A stretch of 9,410 nucleotides of DNA, taken from assembly GCA_900769795.1 (NCBI GenBank), contig CAAGHZ010000032.1, positions 1 to 9,410 of the forward strand, written 5' to 3'. The stretch comes from Clostridia bacterium (GTDB taxonomy: Bacteria > Bacillota > Clostridia > Monoglobales > Monoglobaceae). Below are positions 1 to 5,764 of the stretch, one piece after another (the stretch's first letter is position 1; each line of letters begins with the position of its first letter). The notes below the pieces were generated by a model. It did no database searches and was not told where the DNA came from. It saw only the letters and a program-made list of their open reading frames with translations. The position numbers were made by a program, and so were the translations under genes.

Positions 1-1
1 C

Positions 2-337
2 AACGCAATAAGAACAAAGCACATTGAGTTTGGTAAGTTTCCAAGTTATGCTTATGTGGTTAAAACTGCAGATAAAAACTTTTTATACACAGGTGACCTT
101 TGCGGAACATTTGAGGATTATCCACAAATTGTATTTAACGAAGACTTCGATGCAATTTTGTGCGAGCTTGTTCACTTTGACATTGACAAAAACCTTGACA
201 CAATAGTTAAAAGCAGAACAAAAAAGATTATATTCACTCATATGCGTACAGAAAAGGCAGAATATATTATGGGCTTTGCAGACAAATTCCCCTTTGAAAT
301 CCACACTGCAACTGACGAAATGTGCTATGAAATATAG
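2..337 (+). CDS. MBL-fold metallohydrolase, C-terminal fragment (5' end outside window)
   Basis: The reading frame is open from the left window edge, so only the last 111 codons are visible; an internal GTG at 56 is not needed as a start. The fragment looks like the C-terminal half of a metallo-beta-lactamase-fold hydrolase. A strand containing YAYVVKTADKNFLYTGDL resembles the part of the fold that presents the bridging metal-ligand Asp (the D of GDL). A later segment, IIFTHMRTE, resembles the strand that ends in the last metal-ligand His. The N-terminal HxHxDH motif that would settle the family lies outside the window. The stop TAG at 335-337 is followed 11 bases later by the amidohydrolase start, so the two were probably co-transcribed and may be translationally coupled. 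The substrate cannot be deduced. Family assignment is moderately sure; a phosphodiesterase or RNase Z-like member is possible. Confidence 0.6.
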   Translation, partial: NAIRTKHIEFGKFPSYAYVVKTADKNFLYTGDLCGTFEDYPQIVFNEDFDAILCELVHFDIDKNLDTIVKSRTKKIIFTHMRTEKAEYIMGFADKFPFEIHTATDEMCYEI

Positions 338-348
338 GGAGATATACT

Positions 349-1137
349 ATGGAATTTGAAATAATTGATTTTCATACACACCCTTATACAAGCTATGGCA
401 ACAACATTTGCGGCCATAAGGATATAATCAAAATGGATTCCGACTACACCCTAAACTTATTAAAAGACCTTGGCATATCCGGATTTTGCGGTTCTGTAGT
501 AGAAAGAGACCCGCACAACACAATGTCGCCCATCGAAAAAATGCACAAATGCAACAATACCGCTCTTGAACTGAGAGAATATTATAAAGGATGCTATATA
601 CCGGGTTTTCACATTCATCCCGATTATGTCGAAGAATCCATTTACGAGATACATCGTATGCATAACGAAGGTGTAAACCTTATAGGCGAACTCGTCCCAT
701 CTTACTTTGGGTGGGATGACTACTCTGCAGACGGATTATCGCAAATTCTAAGTGAAGCAGGCCGGTACAATATGGTTGTAAGTTTTCATACCATTGCAGA
801 ATATGGCGACAGAATGGACAAAATGGTAAAATCTCATCCCGATGTCATCTTTGTTGCGGCACATCCCGGCGAACTTCCTACCCTTACGGATCACATAGAA
901 AGAGCAAAAAAGTTTGATAATTACTATCTTGACGTATCAGGGACAGGCTTGTTCCGCTATGGAATGATACGTCGCGCACTTGATGCCTTTGGCTCTGACA
1001 GAATTCTGTTTGGCTCGGACTTTCCGACCTGTAACCCTGCAATGTTTGTAGGTGGTATATTGTTTGATAGTTTAATATCAGACACAGAGAAAGAAAAAAT
1101 ATTCTCACTTAACGCAAAACGAATACTTAATCTATAA
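349..1137 (+). CDS. Amidohydrolase-family metal-dependent hydrolase (amidohydrolase_2-like)
   Basis: This 262-residue protein has the pattern of a TIM-barrel amidohydrolase of the amidohydrolase_2 group. An N-terminal DFHTHP places metal-ligand histidines at 9 and 11. FHIHP follows at 87-91 and GELVP, with Glu114, at 113-117. His147 (VVSFHT), His172 (AAHPGE) and Asp224 (FGSDFP) come at the ends of later strands, the last being the usual catalytic aspartate. The C-terminus NAKRILNL is typical of this family, in which the final helix carries N-x-x-R-L/I-L. The length is normal and nothing catalytic seems missing. The ATG at 349 has an AGGGAG ribosome binding site at 336-341 that overlaps the stop region of the upstream MBL-fold gene. 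Known relatives include hydrolases and decarboxylases of small ring or carboxylate compounds. The sequence does not reveal this one's substrate. It is probably cytoplasmic, as no signal peptide is seen. Confidence 0.85.
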   Translation: MEFEIIDFHTHPYTSYGNNICGHKDIIKMDSDYTLNLLKDLGISGFCGSVVERDPHNTMSPIEKMHKCNNTALELREYYKGCYIPGFHIHPDYVEESIYEIHRMHNEGVNLIGELVPSYFGWDDYSADGLSQILSEAGRYNMVVSFHTIAEYGDRMDKMVKSHPDVIFVAAHPGELPTLTDHIERAKKFDNYYLDVSGTGLFRYGMIRRALDAFGSDRILFGSDFPTCNPAMFVGGILFDSLISDTEKEKIFSLNAKRILNL

Positions 1138-1169
1138 AGAAAGGTGCAGACAATGTCTGCACCTTTCTT
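1137..1169. terminator. Bidirectional hairpin terminator between convergent genes
   Basis: A perfect 15-bp stem (1137-1151 with 1155-1169) closes on a 3-base loop. The arm AAGAAAGGTGCAGAC pairs with GTCTGCACCTTTCTT. The A/T-rich outer ends give a U-rich tail in either direction (TTTCTTATTT on plus, TTTCTTTAT on minus). It starts on the last base of the amidohydrolase stop codon and reaches into the stop codon of the SPFH gene on the other strand, so it most likely ends both transcripts. Confidence 0.85.
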
Positions 1170-2055
1170 ATTTATCATCACTTACAAATTCTTTTATTGA
1201 TGTTGCAAGACCTGCGAGTTCCTGAATCTTTGACGGAATAATAATCTTTGTTGCCTTTCCGTCTGCTGCCTTTTCAAAACTTTCCAGCGCTTTTATCGCA
1301 ACATATGCATCCGATGGGTTTGCTTCGTTTATCTTGCGTATACCCTCAGCTATTGCTGTCTGCACTGCAAGAATCGCCTCTGCTTCACCCTCCGCCTCTT
1401 TTATGGCAGTTTGTTTTATTGCTTCTGCCCTGAGGATTGCTGACTCTTTTTCGCCCTCAGCAAGAAGGATTGCCGACTTCTTCTCGCCCTCTGCTTTGAG
1501 TATAGACTCTCTTCTCTCACGCTCTGCCTTCATTTGTTTTTCCATTGCGTTTTGAATCTCTTTTGGCGGAATAATATTCTTAAGTTCTACACGATTAATC
1601 TTTATACCCCATGGGTCTGTTGCCTCGTCAAGTATTGCACGCATTTTTGTGTTGACAGTATCTCTTGATGTCAGGGTTTCGTCAAGTTCTAAATCGCCTA
1701 TGATGTTTCTAAGGGTTGTTGCAGTAAGATTCTCAATCGCCATCATAGGTCTCTCGATACCATAGGTAACAAGTTTAGGGTCTGTAATCTGAAAATATAC
1801 AACAGTATCAATCTGCATTGTAACATTATCTTTTGTAATAACAGGCTGTGGCGGAAAATCTACAACCTGCTCTTTAAGATTTACTCTTTTTGCAATTCTG
1901 TCAATAAAAGGTATCTTTACATGGAGGCCCACATTCCATGTTGCATTATACCCGCCAAAGCGCTCAATAATATACGCGTGTGCCTGAGGTACGATTTTTA
2001 TATTCGCAACCAAAACAACAAGAACAATCAATAATAAAACAACTATAGCACCCAT
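1168..2055 (-). CDS. SPFH/Band 7 (stomatin/QmcA-like) membrane-anchored protein
   Basis: This 295-residue protein has one N-terminal membrane segment (about residues 3-18, nearly all aliphatic) and an SPFH/Band 7 domain (about 20-180). The domain contains the stomatin-type segment PWGIKINRVELKNIIPP at 148-164. A long charged alpha-helical coiled coil with 11-residue repeats follows (about 184-228), then a conserved tail with KIIIPS. Proteins of this family form large ring or cage oligomers on the membrane and organise membrane microdomains or assist membrane proteases. The exact role here is unknown. The start is ATG 2055: an AAGGGAAGG ribosome binding site lies just upstream, and only one base separates it from the stop of the nfeD-like gene. 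A TTG at 2091 would extend the frame by 12 residues but lies inside the upstream gene and lacks such a site. The NfeD partner directly upstream is the classical association for SPFH proteins and supports the call. Confidence 0.92.
   Translation of the reverse strand: MGAIVVLLLIVLVVLVANIKIVPQAHAYIIERFGGYNATWNVGLHVKIPFIDRIAKRVNLKEQVVDFPPQPVITKDNVTMQIDTVVYFQITDPKLVTYGIERPMMAIENLTATTLRNIIGDLELDETLTSRDTVNTKMRAILDEATDPWGIKINRVELKNIIPPKEIQNAMEKQMKAERERRESILKAEGEKKSAILLAEGEKESAILRAEAIKQTAIKEAEGEAEAILAVQTAIAEGIRKINEANPSDAYVAIKALESFEKAADGKATKIIIPSKIQELAGLATSIKEFVSDDK
1375..1506 (-). repeat. Degenerate 33-bp tandem repeat encoding an 11-residue coiled-coil repeat
   Basis: Within the SPFH gene, about four consecutive units follow the pattern A-I-L-x-A-E-G-E-K-x-S (residues about 184-228). 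The second and third units are nearly identical at both protein and DNA level, for example ILKAEGEKKSA and ILLAEGEKESA. Eleven-residue periodicity fits the right-handed or straight helical bundle of SPFH proteins. Such repeats are usual in this family. Confidence 0.7.
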
Positions 2056-2056
2056 A

Positions 2057-2515
2057 CTATACCTTCCCTTCTGCCACTTTTGGCTCTTCAACTTTTTTCA
2101 CTACAAGTTTAACTCCGTCTATATCTTCGACGGATACGACTGCACCTTTTTCAATTATTTCGCCATCCACACTGAGCAGGCGCCAGTCTACATCATTTAT
2201 TTTTGCAATTCCGCCCCCGGTAGAGTTTTCAACCGTTTGAGCAACAATTATTCTTTGACCTATAATTCTGTCAAGATTTATTTTGCTTTTATTTTCCTTG
2301 CTCTTTCGAAGTGCTATTTTTCTAAGCCCTGCAATTGATATGGCAGAAAAGACAATAAATGTAAGTACCTGTCCTGTCACACCCACTCCAATTGTCTCTG
2401 CAACCAGCGCAGCAAACGCCCCAATCGAGAACCAGATGCTGACAAGTGTAGCCGTAAATCCTTCGATTATCATAAAAAGAATAATCGCAGCAACCCAGAA
2501 ATATGCATTTATCAT
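2057..2515 (-). CDS. NfeD-like membrane protein (short form)
   Basis: This 152-residue protein is a short NfeD-family protein without the N-terminal serine-protease (ClpP-like) domain found in long NfeD. Hydrophobic segments at about residues 4-22, 24-40 and 44-64 form the membrane region. A basic linker (RKIALRKSKENKSK) is followed by a beta-rich soluble domain (about 84-141). That domain includes GQRIIVAQTVENSTGGG and GAVVSVEDIDGVKLVV and matches the OB-fold domain of the family. NfeD proteins act with the SPFH protein encoded next to them, probably by binding it at the membrane. Here the SPFH gene starts one base after this stop (TAG, T, ATG), so translation is very likely coupled. ATG 2515 has a clear GGAGG site at 2523-2527, 7 bases away. 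Upstream on the minus strand there is a TATAAT at 2561-2566 but no convincing -35 box, so the promoter is not settled. Confidence 0.9.
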   Translation of the reverse strand: MINAYFWVAAIILFMIIEGFTATLVSIWFSIGAFAALVAETIGVGVTGQVLTFIVFSAISIAGLRKIALRKSKENKSKINLDRIIGQRIIVAQTVENSTGGGIAKINDVDWRLLSVDGEIIEKGAVVSVEDIDGVKLVVKKVEEPKVAEGKV

Positions 2516-2678
2516 TTCAAAGCCTCCATTTCTTTATATATGTTTATTATTAGCATTTTTATTATAAAAAGAATTGACAATTCAGATGCCATCCCTCAAG
2601 GGAAAGAATTTATTACCAAAAACTGTGTTTATTTTATAAACTAATTATATATCATCTTTAGTGGATTTTCAATATGTA

Positions 2679-3110
2679 TTATTTAACTGTTTCTCTTACG
2701 AGTTCAAATCTATCCCCATCTGCAAACTCTGTTCTGTCTACACCTGTCTGCATATACTGTCCGTCCTTATAAAAAGCCCAATAACTTTGGTCAATGTTGT
2801 AATCTGCAACAATTCCGTTGACAGACTTTACATAAAGTCCGTAGGCACCATTTTCACCAGCAATAAGATTGTTTTCCGACAGGGCTTTGCCAACTGTTTC
2901 TTCATCTGTATTAACTGTAAACATCACCGACTTATCCTCTGCCTTTACCTCTACAAAAAACATTTTACTGCCTGTTCCAACTTCCGCATCATCTGTATAC
3001 ATTGCAGTTTCCCATAAATTATCATTTTGGACATCATTACTGCAGGATACTATAAAAATACAAACTATCAATAAAAATATTATGCTTATAAAATGCCATC
3101 CTTTTTTCAT
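2679..3110 (-). CDS. DUF4430-like lipoprotein
   Basis: This 143-residue protein starts with a typical lipoprotein signal: basic MKKGWH, a hydrophobic stretch at about 8-21, then IVSC with the likely lipidated Cys23. That box is acceptable but not ideal, because position -3 is Ile rather than Leu. Part of the mature protein (about 60-143) has features of the DUF4430 domain, which is related to the C-terminal cobalamin-binding domain of transcobalamin and intrinsic factor. These are ETVGKALSENNLI, GLYVKSVNGI, a central YWAFYKDGQY and the closing FADGDRFELV. In Clostridia such domains occur on cell-surface proteins and are proposed to bind small ligands; the ligand here is unknown. The gene stands alone on the minus strand with its own promoter. 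An AAAGGAG site at 3119-3125 lies 8 bases before ATG 3110. No strong terminator is seen downstream, so some read-through into nfeD cannot be excluded. Confidence 0.75.
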   Translation of the reverse strand: MKKGWHFISIIFLLIVCIFIVSCSNDVQNDNLWETAMYTDDAEVGTGSKMFFVEVKAEDKSVMFTVNTDEETVGKALSENNLIAGENGAYGLYVKSVNGIVADYNIDQSYWAFYKDGQYMQTGVDRTEFADGDRFELVRETVK

Positions 3111-3140
3111 ATCTTATTCTCCTTTAGCATTGTTTATATT

Positions 3141-3169
3141 ATGATACCATAACACAATACACAAAGCAA
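3141..3169 (-). promoter_or_regulatory. Candidate sigma-A promoter for the DUF4430-like lipoprotein gene
   Basis: On the minus strand, TTGCTT (3164-3169) and TATCAT (3141-3146) are separated by 17 bases. TGG directly precedes the -10 box, giving an extended -10 motif that may make up for the weak -35. The expected start of transcription leaves about 25 bases of leader holding the AAAGGAG site. Confidence 0.5.
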
Positions 3170-3197
3170 TATATTTTAAAGTTTTGCTCGGTTTCTC

Positions 3198-3226
3198 TTG
3201 TATTTTTATGCATTTTGCGTTATACT
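3198..3226 (+). promoter_or_regulatory. Candidate sigma-A promoter for hisH-hisF
   Basis: TTGTAT (3198-3203) and TATACT (3221-3226) are spaced by exactly 17 bases, and the hisH start follows about 38 bases after the -10 box. The leader is far too short for a T-box or histidine attenuator, so regulation, if any, would be by a repressor at the promoter. It sits back to back with the leftward lipoprotein promoter. Confidence 0.6.
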
Positions 3227-3264
3227 GTTGTTAAGCAAATTTCTATACTAAAGAGGTGACACAT

Positions 3265-3882
3265 ATGCTTGCAATTATTGACTATGGTGCAGGTAATCTG
3301 CGTTCTGTTCAAAAAGCCTGCGAAGCAGCAGGGGCAGAGGCGTTGATTACATCAGATAAAAATATTATACTCTCAGCCGACCATGTAATTCTCCCCGGGG
3401 TGGGTGCTTTTGGCGACTGTATGTCAAATATAAAAACTCAAAACCTTGACGATTGCGTCAGAGAAGTTGTTTCAAACGGAACTCCTTTTCTTGGGATTTG
3501 TCTTGGACTTCAACTTTTGTTTGAAAGCAGCGAAGAATCTCCAAAAGCAGATGGTCTTGGCATATTTAAAGGCAGTAACGTAAGGATTCCTCAAACATAC
3601 GGACTAAAAATCCCGCACATGGGATGGAACTCTTTGTCCTTTCCAAAAGAGTCTCCTCTTTTTAAGGGAATAGACGACGGCTCATTTGTCTACTTTGTCC
3701 ACTCATACTATATGCAGCCCGAAGACAAATCAATTATATCCGCAACTTGTGAATATTCTGCAACATTGCCTGTTGCACTCAGCCGTGGAAATGTCCACGC
3801 TACACAGTTTCATCCCGAGAAAAGCGGCGAGATTGGCCTGAAAATACTTAAAAACTTTATCAGTATCGGAGGTGACCGCTAA
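3265..3882 (+). CDS. hisH: Imidazole glycerol phosphate synthase, glutaminase subunit HisH
   Basis: HisH hydrolyses glutamine and channels the ammonia to HisF in the fifth step of histidine biosynthesis. The 205-residue protein is full length for a class I glutamine amidotransferase of this kind. It begins MLAIIDYGAGNLRSV, carries the PGVG oxyanion-strand motif at 44-47, and has the nucleophile Cys79 in GICLG. The remaining triad residues are His183 and Glu185 in QFHPEKSG. The start is ATG 3265, preceded six bases away by AGAGGTG at 3252-3258. A GTG at 3256 in the same frame overlaps that ribosome binding site and would add three residues not expected for the family. The stop overlaps the hisF start by one base (TAATG), giving coupled, near-equal synthesis of the two subunits. 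It has its own promoter and is not next to any other his gene in this window. Confidence 0.96.
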   Translation: MLAIIDYGAGNLRSVQKACEAAGAEALITSDKNIILSADHVILPGVGAFGDCMSNIKTQNLDDCVREVVSNGTPFLGICLGLQLLFESSEESPKADGLGIFKGSNVRIPQTYGLKIPHMGWNSLSFPKESPLFKGIDDGSFVYFVHSYYMQPEDKSIISATCEYSATLPVALSRGNVHATQFHPEKSGEIGLKILKNFISIGGDR

Positions 3883-4643
3883 TGTTTGCAAAGAGAATAA
3901 TTCCATGTCTTGACGTCAACTGCGGCAGAGTGGTCAAGGGCGTAAACTTTGTGAACCTCCGCGACGCAGGAGACCCTGTCGAGGTTGCAAAAATATACAA
4001 CGAAGCCGGGGCTGATGAGCTTGTGTTTCTCGATATTACTGCAACTCACGAATCAAGAGGCACTGTTGTTGATATGGTGCGCAAAGTCGCAGAGACTGTG
4101 TTTATTCCATTTACAGTCGGCGGCGGAATCAGTTCTGTTGAGGGCTTTCGCGAACTTCTGCTTGAGGGCGCTGATAAAATCTCGATCAACTCATCTGCTA
4201 TCAAAAACCCAAGGCTTATAAGCGACGCCGCAGACAAATTTGGCAGACAATGCGTCGTAGTTGCAATTGATGCAAAACGCAGAGCCGACAACAGTGGCTG
4301 GAATGTATATATAAACGGTGGCAGAATTGACACAGGCCTTGACGCCGTAACCTGGGCAATAATCGCTGACCGCCTTGGTGCAGGCGAGATATTGCTTACA
4401 TCAATGGATTGTGACGGAACAAAAGCAGGCTACGATATTGAACTGACAAGAACAATATCGCAAGCGGTGTCTATCCCTGTTATTGCCTCAGGCGGTGCAG
4501 GAAACATGGAACATTTTAAAGAAGCGTTGACCGATGGATGTGCAGACGCAGCCCTTGCGGCTTCTCTCTTCCACTTCCGCGAAATTGAAATAAAAGACTT
4601 AAAAAACTATCTCGCAAACGAAGGCGTATCGGTGAGATTATAA
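3882..4643 (+). CDS. hisF: Imidazole glycerol phosphate synthase, cyclase subunit HisF
   Basis: HisF uses ammonia from HisH to turn PRFAR into imidazole glycerol phosphate and AICAR, linking histidine and purine synthesis. The 253-residue (beta/alpha)8 barrel is full length. The general acid/base pair Asp11 (RIIPCLDV) and Asp130 (VVVAIDAK) falls at exactly the residue numbers used for the well-studied Thermotoga enzyme. The phosphate-binding loops are present as TVGGGI (78-83) and VIASGGAG near the C-terminal half. The C-terminal segment (AASLFHF, NEGVSVRL) also fits the family. GGAGGTGA at 3868-3875 lies 6 bases before the ATG, inside the end of hisH. Transcription of the pair probably ends at the GC-rich hairpin about 90 bases downstream. 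hisA, which often sits between hisH and hisF, is absent here. Confidence 0.97.
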   Translation: MFAKRIIPCLDVNCGRVVKGVNFVNLRDAGDPVEVAKIYNEAGADELVFLDITATHESRGTVVDMVRKVAETVFIPFTVGGGISSVEGFRELLLEGADKISINSSAIKNPRLISDAADKFGRQCVVVAIDAKRRADNSGWNVYINGGRIDTGLDAVTWAIIADRLGAGEILLTSMDCDGTKAGYDIELTRTISQAVSIPVIASGGAGNMEHFKEALTDGCADAALAASLFHFREIEIKDLKNYLANEGVSVRL

Positions 4644-4670
4644 AAAAAGGAACGACACATAGGTCGTTCC
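4642..4670 (-). terminator. Rho-independent terminator of the rimO-to-radical-SAM train
   Basis: Read on the minus strand, an 8-bp stem GGAACGAC/GTCGTTCC (4663-4670 with 4649-4656, 6-base loop) is followed at once by seven T (4648 down to 4642). This is a textbook intrinsic terminator for the minus strand. On plus the stem has no T-tract, so it works in one direction. The T-tract abuts the hisF stop codon on the other strand. Confidence 0.75.
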
Positions 4671-4786
4671 CTATAAAATCCCCCCTGAAATCCTTGCAGA
4701 TTTCTGCCCCCCCTTTAGGCAAGGGGGGGCTTTTTCGGCTCTCTTGTGTAAAGGGAGCTGTCGAGCAATGCGAGACTGAGGGATTG
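4649..4786. repeat. Composite palindromic intergenic repeat (REP/MITE-like, non-coding)
   Basis: This gap is almost entirely made of consecutive hairpins. They are 4649-4670 (8 bp), 4687-4704 (GAAATC/GATTTC), 4706-4730 (10 bp, with runs of seven C and seven G) and 4738-4758 (8 bp with one G-T pair, GCTCTCTT/AAGGGAGC). The last is followed by the motif GGGAGCTGTC and GACTGAGGGATT. These last motifs resemble, from memory, a dispersed intergenic palindrome seen in many gut Clostridia. No coding potential is visible. Whether it is multi-copy in this genome cannot be judged from one window. Confidence 0.55.
4706..4735 (+). terminator. Rho-independent terminator for hisH-hisF
   Basis: On the plus strand a 10-bp perfect stem (4706-4715 with 4721-4730, loop TAGGC) is directly followed by TTTTT at 4731-4735. 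The GC-rich stem and T-tract make a strong intrinsic terminator 62 bases after the hisF stop. It lies inside the composite repeat, so the repeat appears to supply the terminator. Confidence 0.75.
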
Positions 4787-4788
4787 TT

Positions 4789-5757
4789 TTATTTTTCTAC
4801 TACTTTCAAATCAATATTATATTTTTCTTTAAAATATATGGCGTTGCATCGCTTGTGTCCGATAACTTCGGACACTTTGTTCCTTGGTACGTTCACAACA
4901 TATTCGCAGTTTGAGAGATTATTTTTTTTAATATCTTCTTCTATTTTGTTCCTTTGTCTTTTGCCAAGCACAAGTTCGCGAAACGCCGGATGATACGGTC
5001 CGGCTATAATGTTGCTCTCTTCTGTTAAACTCTCATCGGAATGAAGACCTACCCTGATAATATCAATATTCTCAGCTTCAAAAACACCCATTACTTTGTT
5101 TGTTACATCTACAGCTACATCCATATCATACGGAGTATAAACGCCATCTCTGTATAGTTTTTCAAGTCTTGTGCCACTAAGGGTCAGCGTGGGATATATA
5201 CGCACACAGGATGGTTTAAGTTTTGCAGTCTCTATTGCGGTCCTTACATCCTTTTCAGGCGTTGAGCCGTACATCCCGACCATCATTTGAAGCCCAAGAT
5301 TTATTCCGCTATTTCTTATAAGTTCCGCTGCTTTTATGGTGTCTTCAAAGACATGGCCTCTGCCATTTAATTGCAAAACCTCATTATCTGATGACTGTAG
5401 TCCGAGTTCAATAGTTTTGACGTTATATTTCTTTGCCAGATTTAAAACTTCGTCATTTATATAATCAGGTCTTGTGGACATTCTGACCCCATCAACAAAA
5501 TCTTTATACTTGTACGCAGATCTTAAGAAATCCTCCTGAACTTTCAAATCAAGCCCTGTAAAACTTCCGCCGAAAAATGCGACCTCTACGTATCGGTTCT
5601 CTTTTGGCAAAAAGCCAAGGTATTCCTCTATTATTCTCTCAACTTCTTCTGTTGTCACGCTTGTCTGCACTCCTGTAATCTTCTTTTGATTACAGAAGAC
5701 GCAATCGTTTGGGCATCCCTCGTGTGGGATAAATATAGGTATGTTATATTTCTTCAT
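4789..5757 (-). CDS. Radical SAM protein, Elp3/YhcC-like
   Basis: This 322-residue protein begins with FIPHEGCPNDCVFCNQ, whose cysteines 15, 19 and 22 form the CX3CX2C motif that binds the [4Fe-4S] cluster of radical SAM enzymes. AFFGGSFTGL (60-69) matches the SAM-binding GGE-type segment. IELGLQSSDNEVL (116-128) and later strands complete a partial TIM barrel. A C-terminal region with GPYHPAFRELV (253-263) is like that of the bacterial Elp3/YhcC-related group. No GNAT acetyltransferase domain is present, so it is not a full Elp3. Its reaction is unknown; tRNA or other RNA modification is a reasonable guess. The start is taken as ATG 5757, seven bases after the rnc stop, because the iron-sulphur motif then sits at the usual distance from the N-terminus; the ribosome binding site is weak. 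A TTG at 5784 would overlap rnc. In Clostridia this gene commonly follows rnc, which supports co-transcription. Confidence 0.85.
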   Translation of the reverse strand: MKKYNIPIFIPHEGCPNDCVFCNQKKITGVQTSVTTEEVERIIEEYLGFLPKENRYVEVAFFGGSFTGLDLKVQEDFLRSAYKYKDFVDGVRMSTRPDYINDEVLNLAKKYNVKTIELGLQSSDNEVLQLNGRGHVFEDTIKAAELIRNSGINLGLQMMVGMYGSTPEKDVRTAIETAKLKPSCVRIYPTLTLSGTRLEKLYRDGVYTPYDMDVAVDVTNKVMGVFEAENIDIIRVGLHSDESLTEESNIIAGPYHPAFRELVLGKRQRNKIEEDIKKNNLSNCEYVVNVPRNKVSEVIGHKRCNAIYFKEKYNIDLKVVEK

Positions 5758-5764
5758 TGTTCTT

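Noticed and set aside
2056..2091. TTG at 2091 as the SPFH gene start
   Set aside because: It lies inside the nfeD-like gene without a good ribosome binding site; ATG 2055 follows AAGGGAAGG and begins right before the membrane segment.
2592..2604. TCCCT/AGGGA near 2600 as a fragment of the repeat seen at 4649-4786
   Set aside because: The shared stretch is too short and lacks the neighbouring motifs; chance similarity is likely.
2627..2641. AT-only hairpin GTTTAT/ATAAAC as terminator of the lipoprotein gene
   Set aside because: The 6-bp stem has one G-C pair and only a short T-run five bases on; too weak to call.
3256..3264. GTG at 3256 as the hisH start
   Set aside because: It overlaps the AGAGGTG ribosome binding site; ATG 3265 has correct spacing and gives the family N-terminus.
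3227..3264. T-box or histidine leader peptide upstream of hisH
   Set aside because: The leader after the predicted start is about 30 bases and has no His-codon run or T-box motif.
4694..4993. A plus-strand reading frame over the repeat and the radical SAM 3' end
   Set aside because: It runs through the hairpins and antisense to a well-supported gene; no family resemblance and no ribosome binding site.
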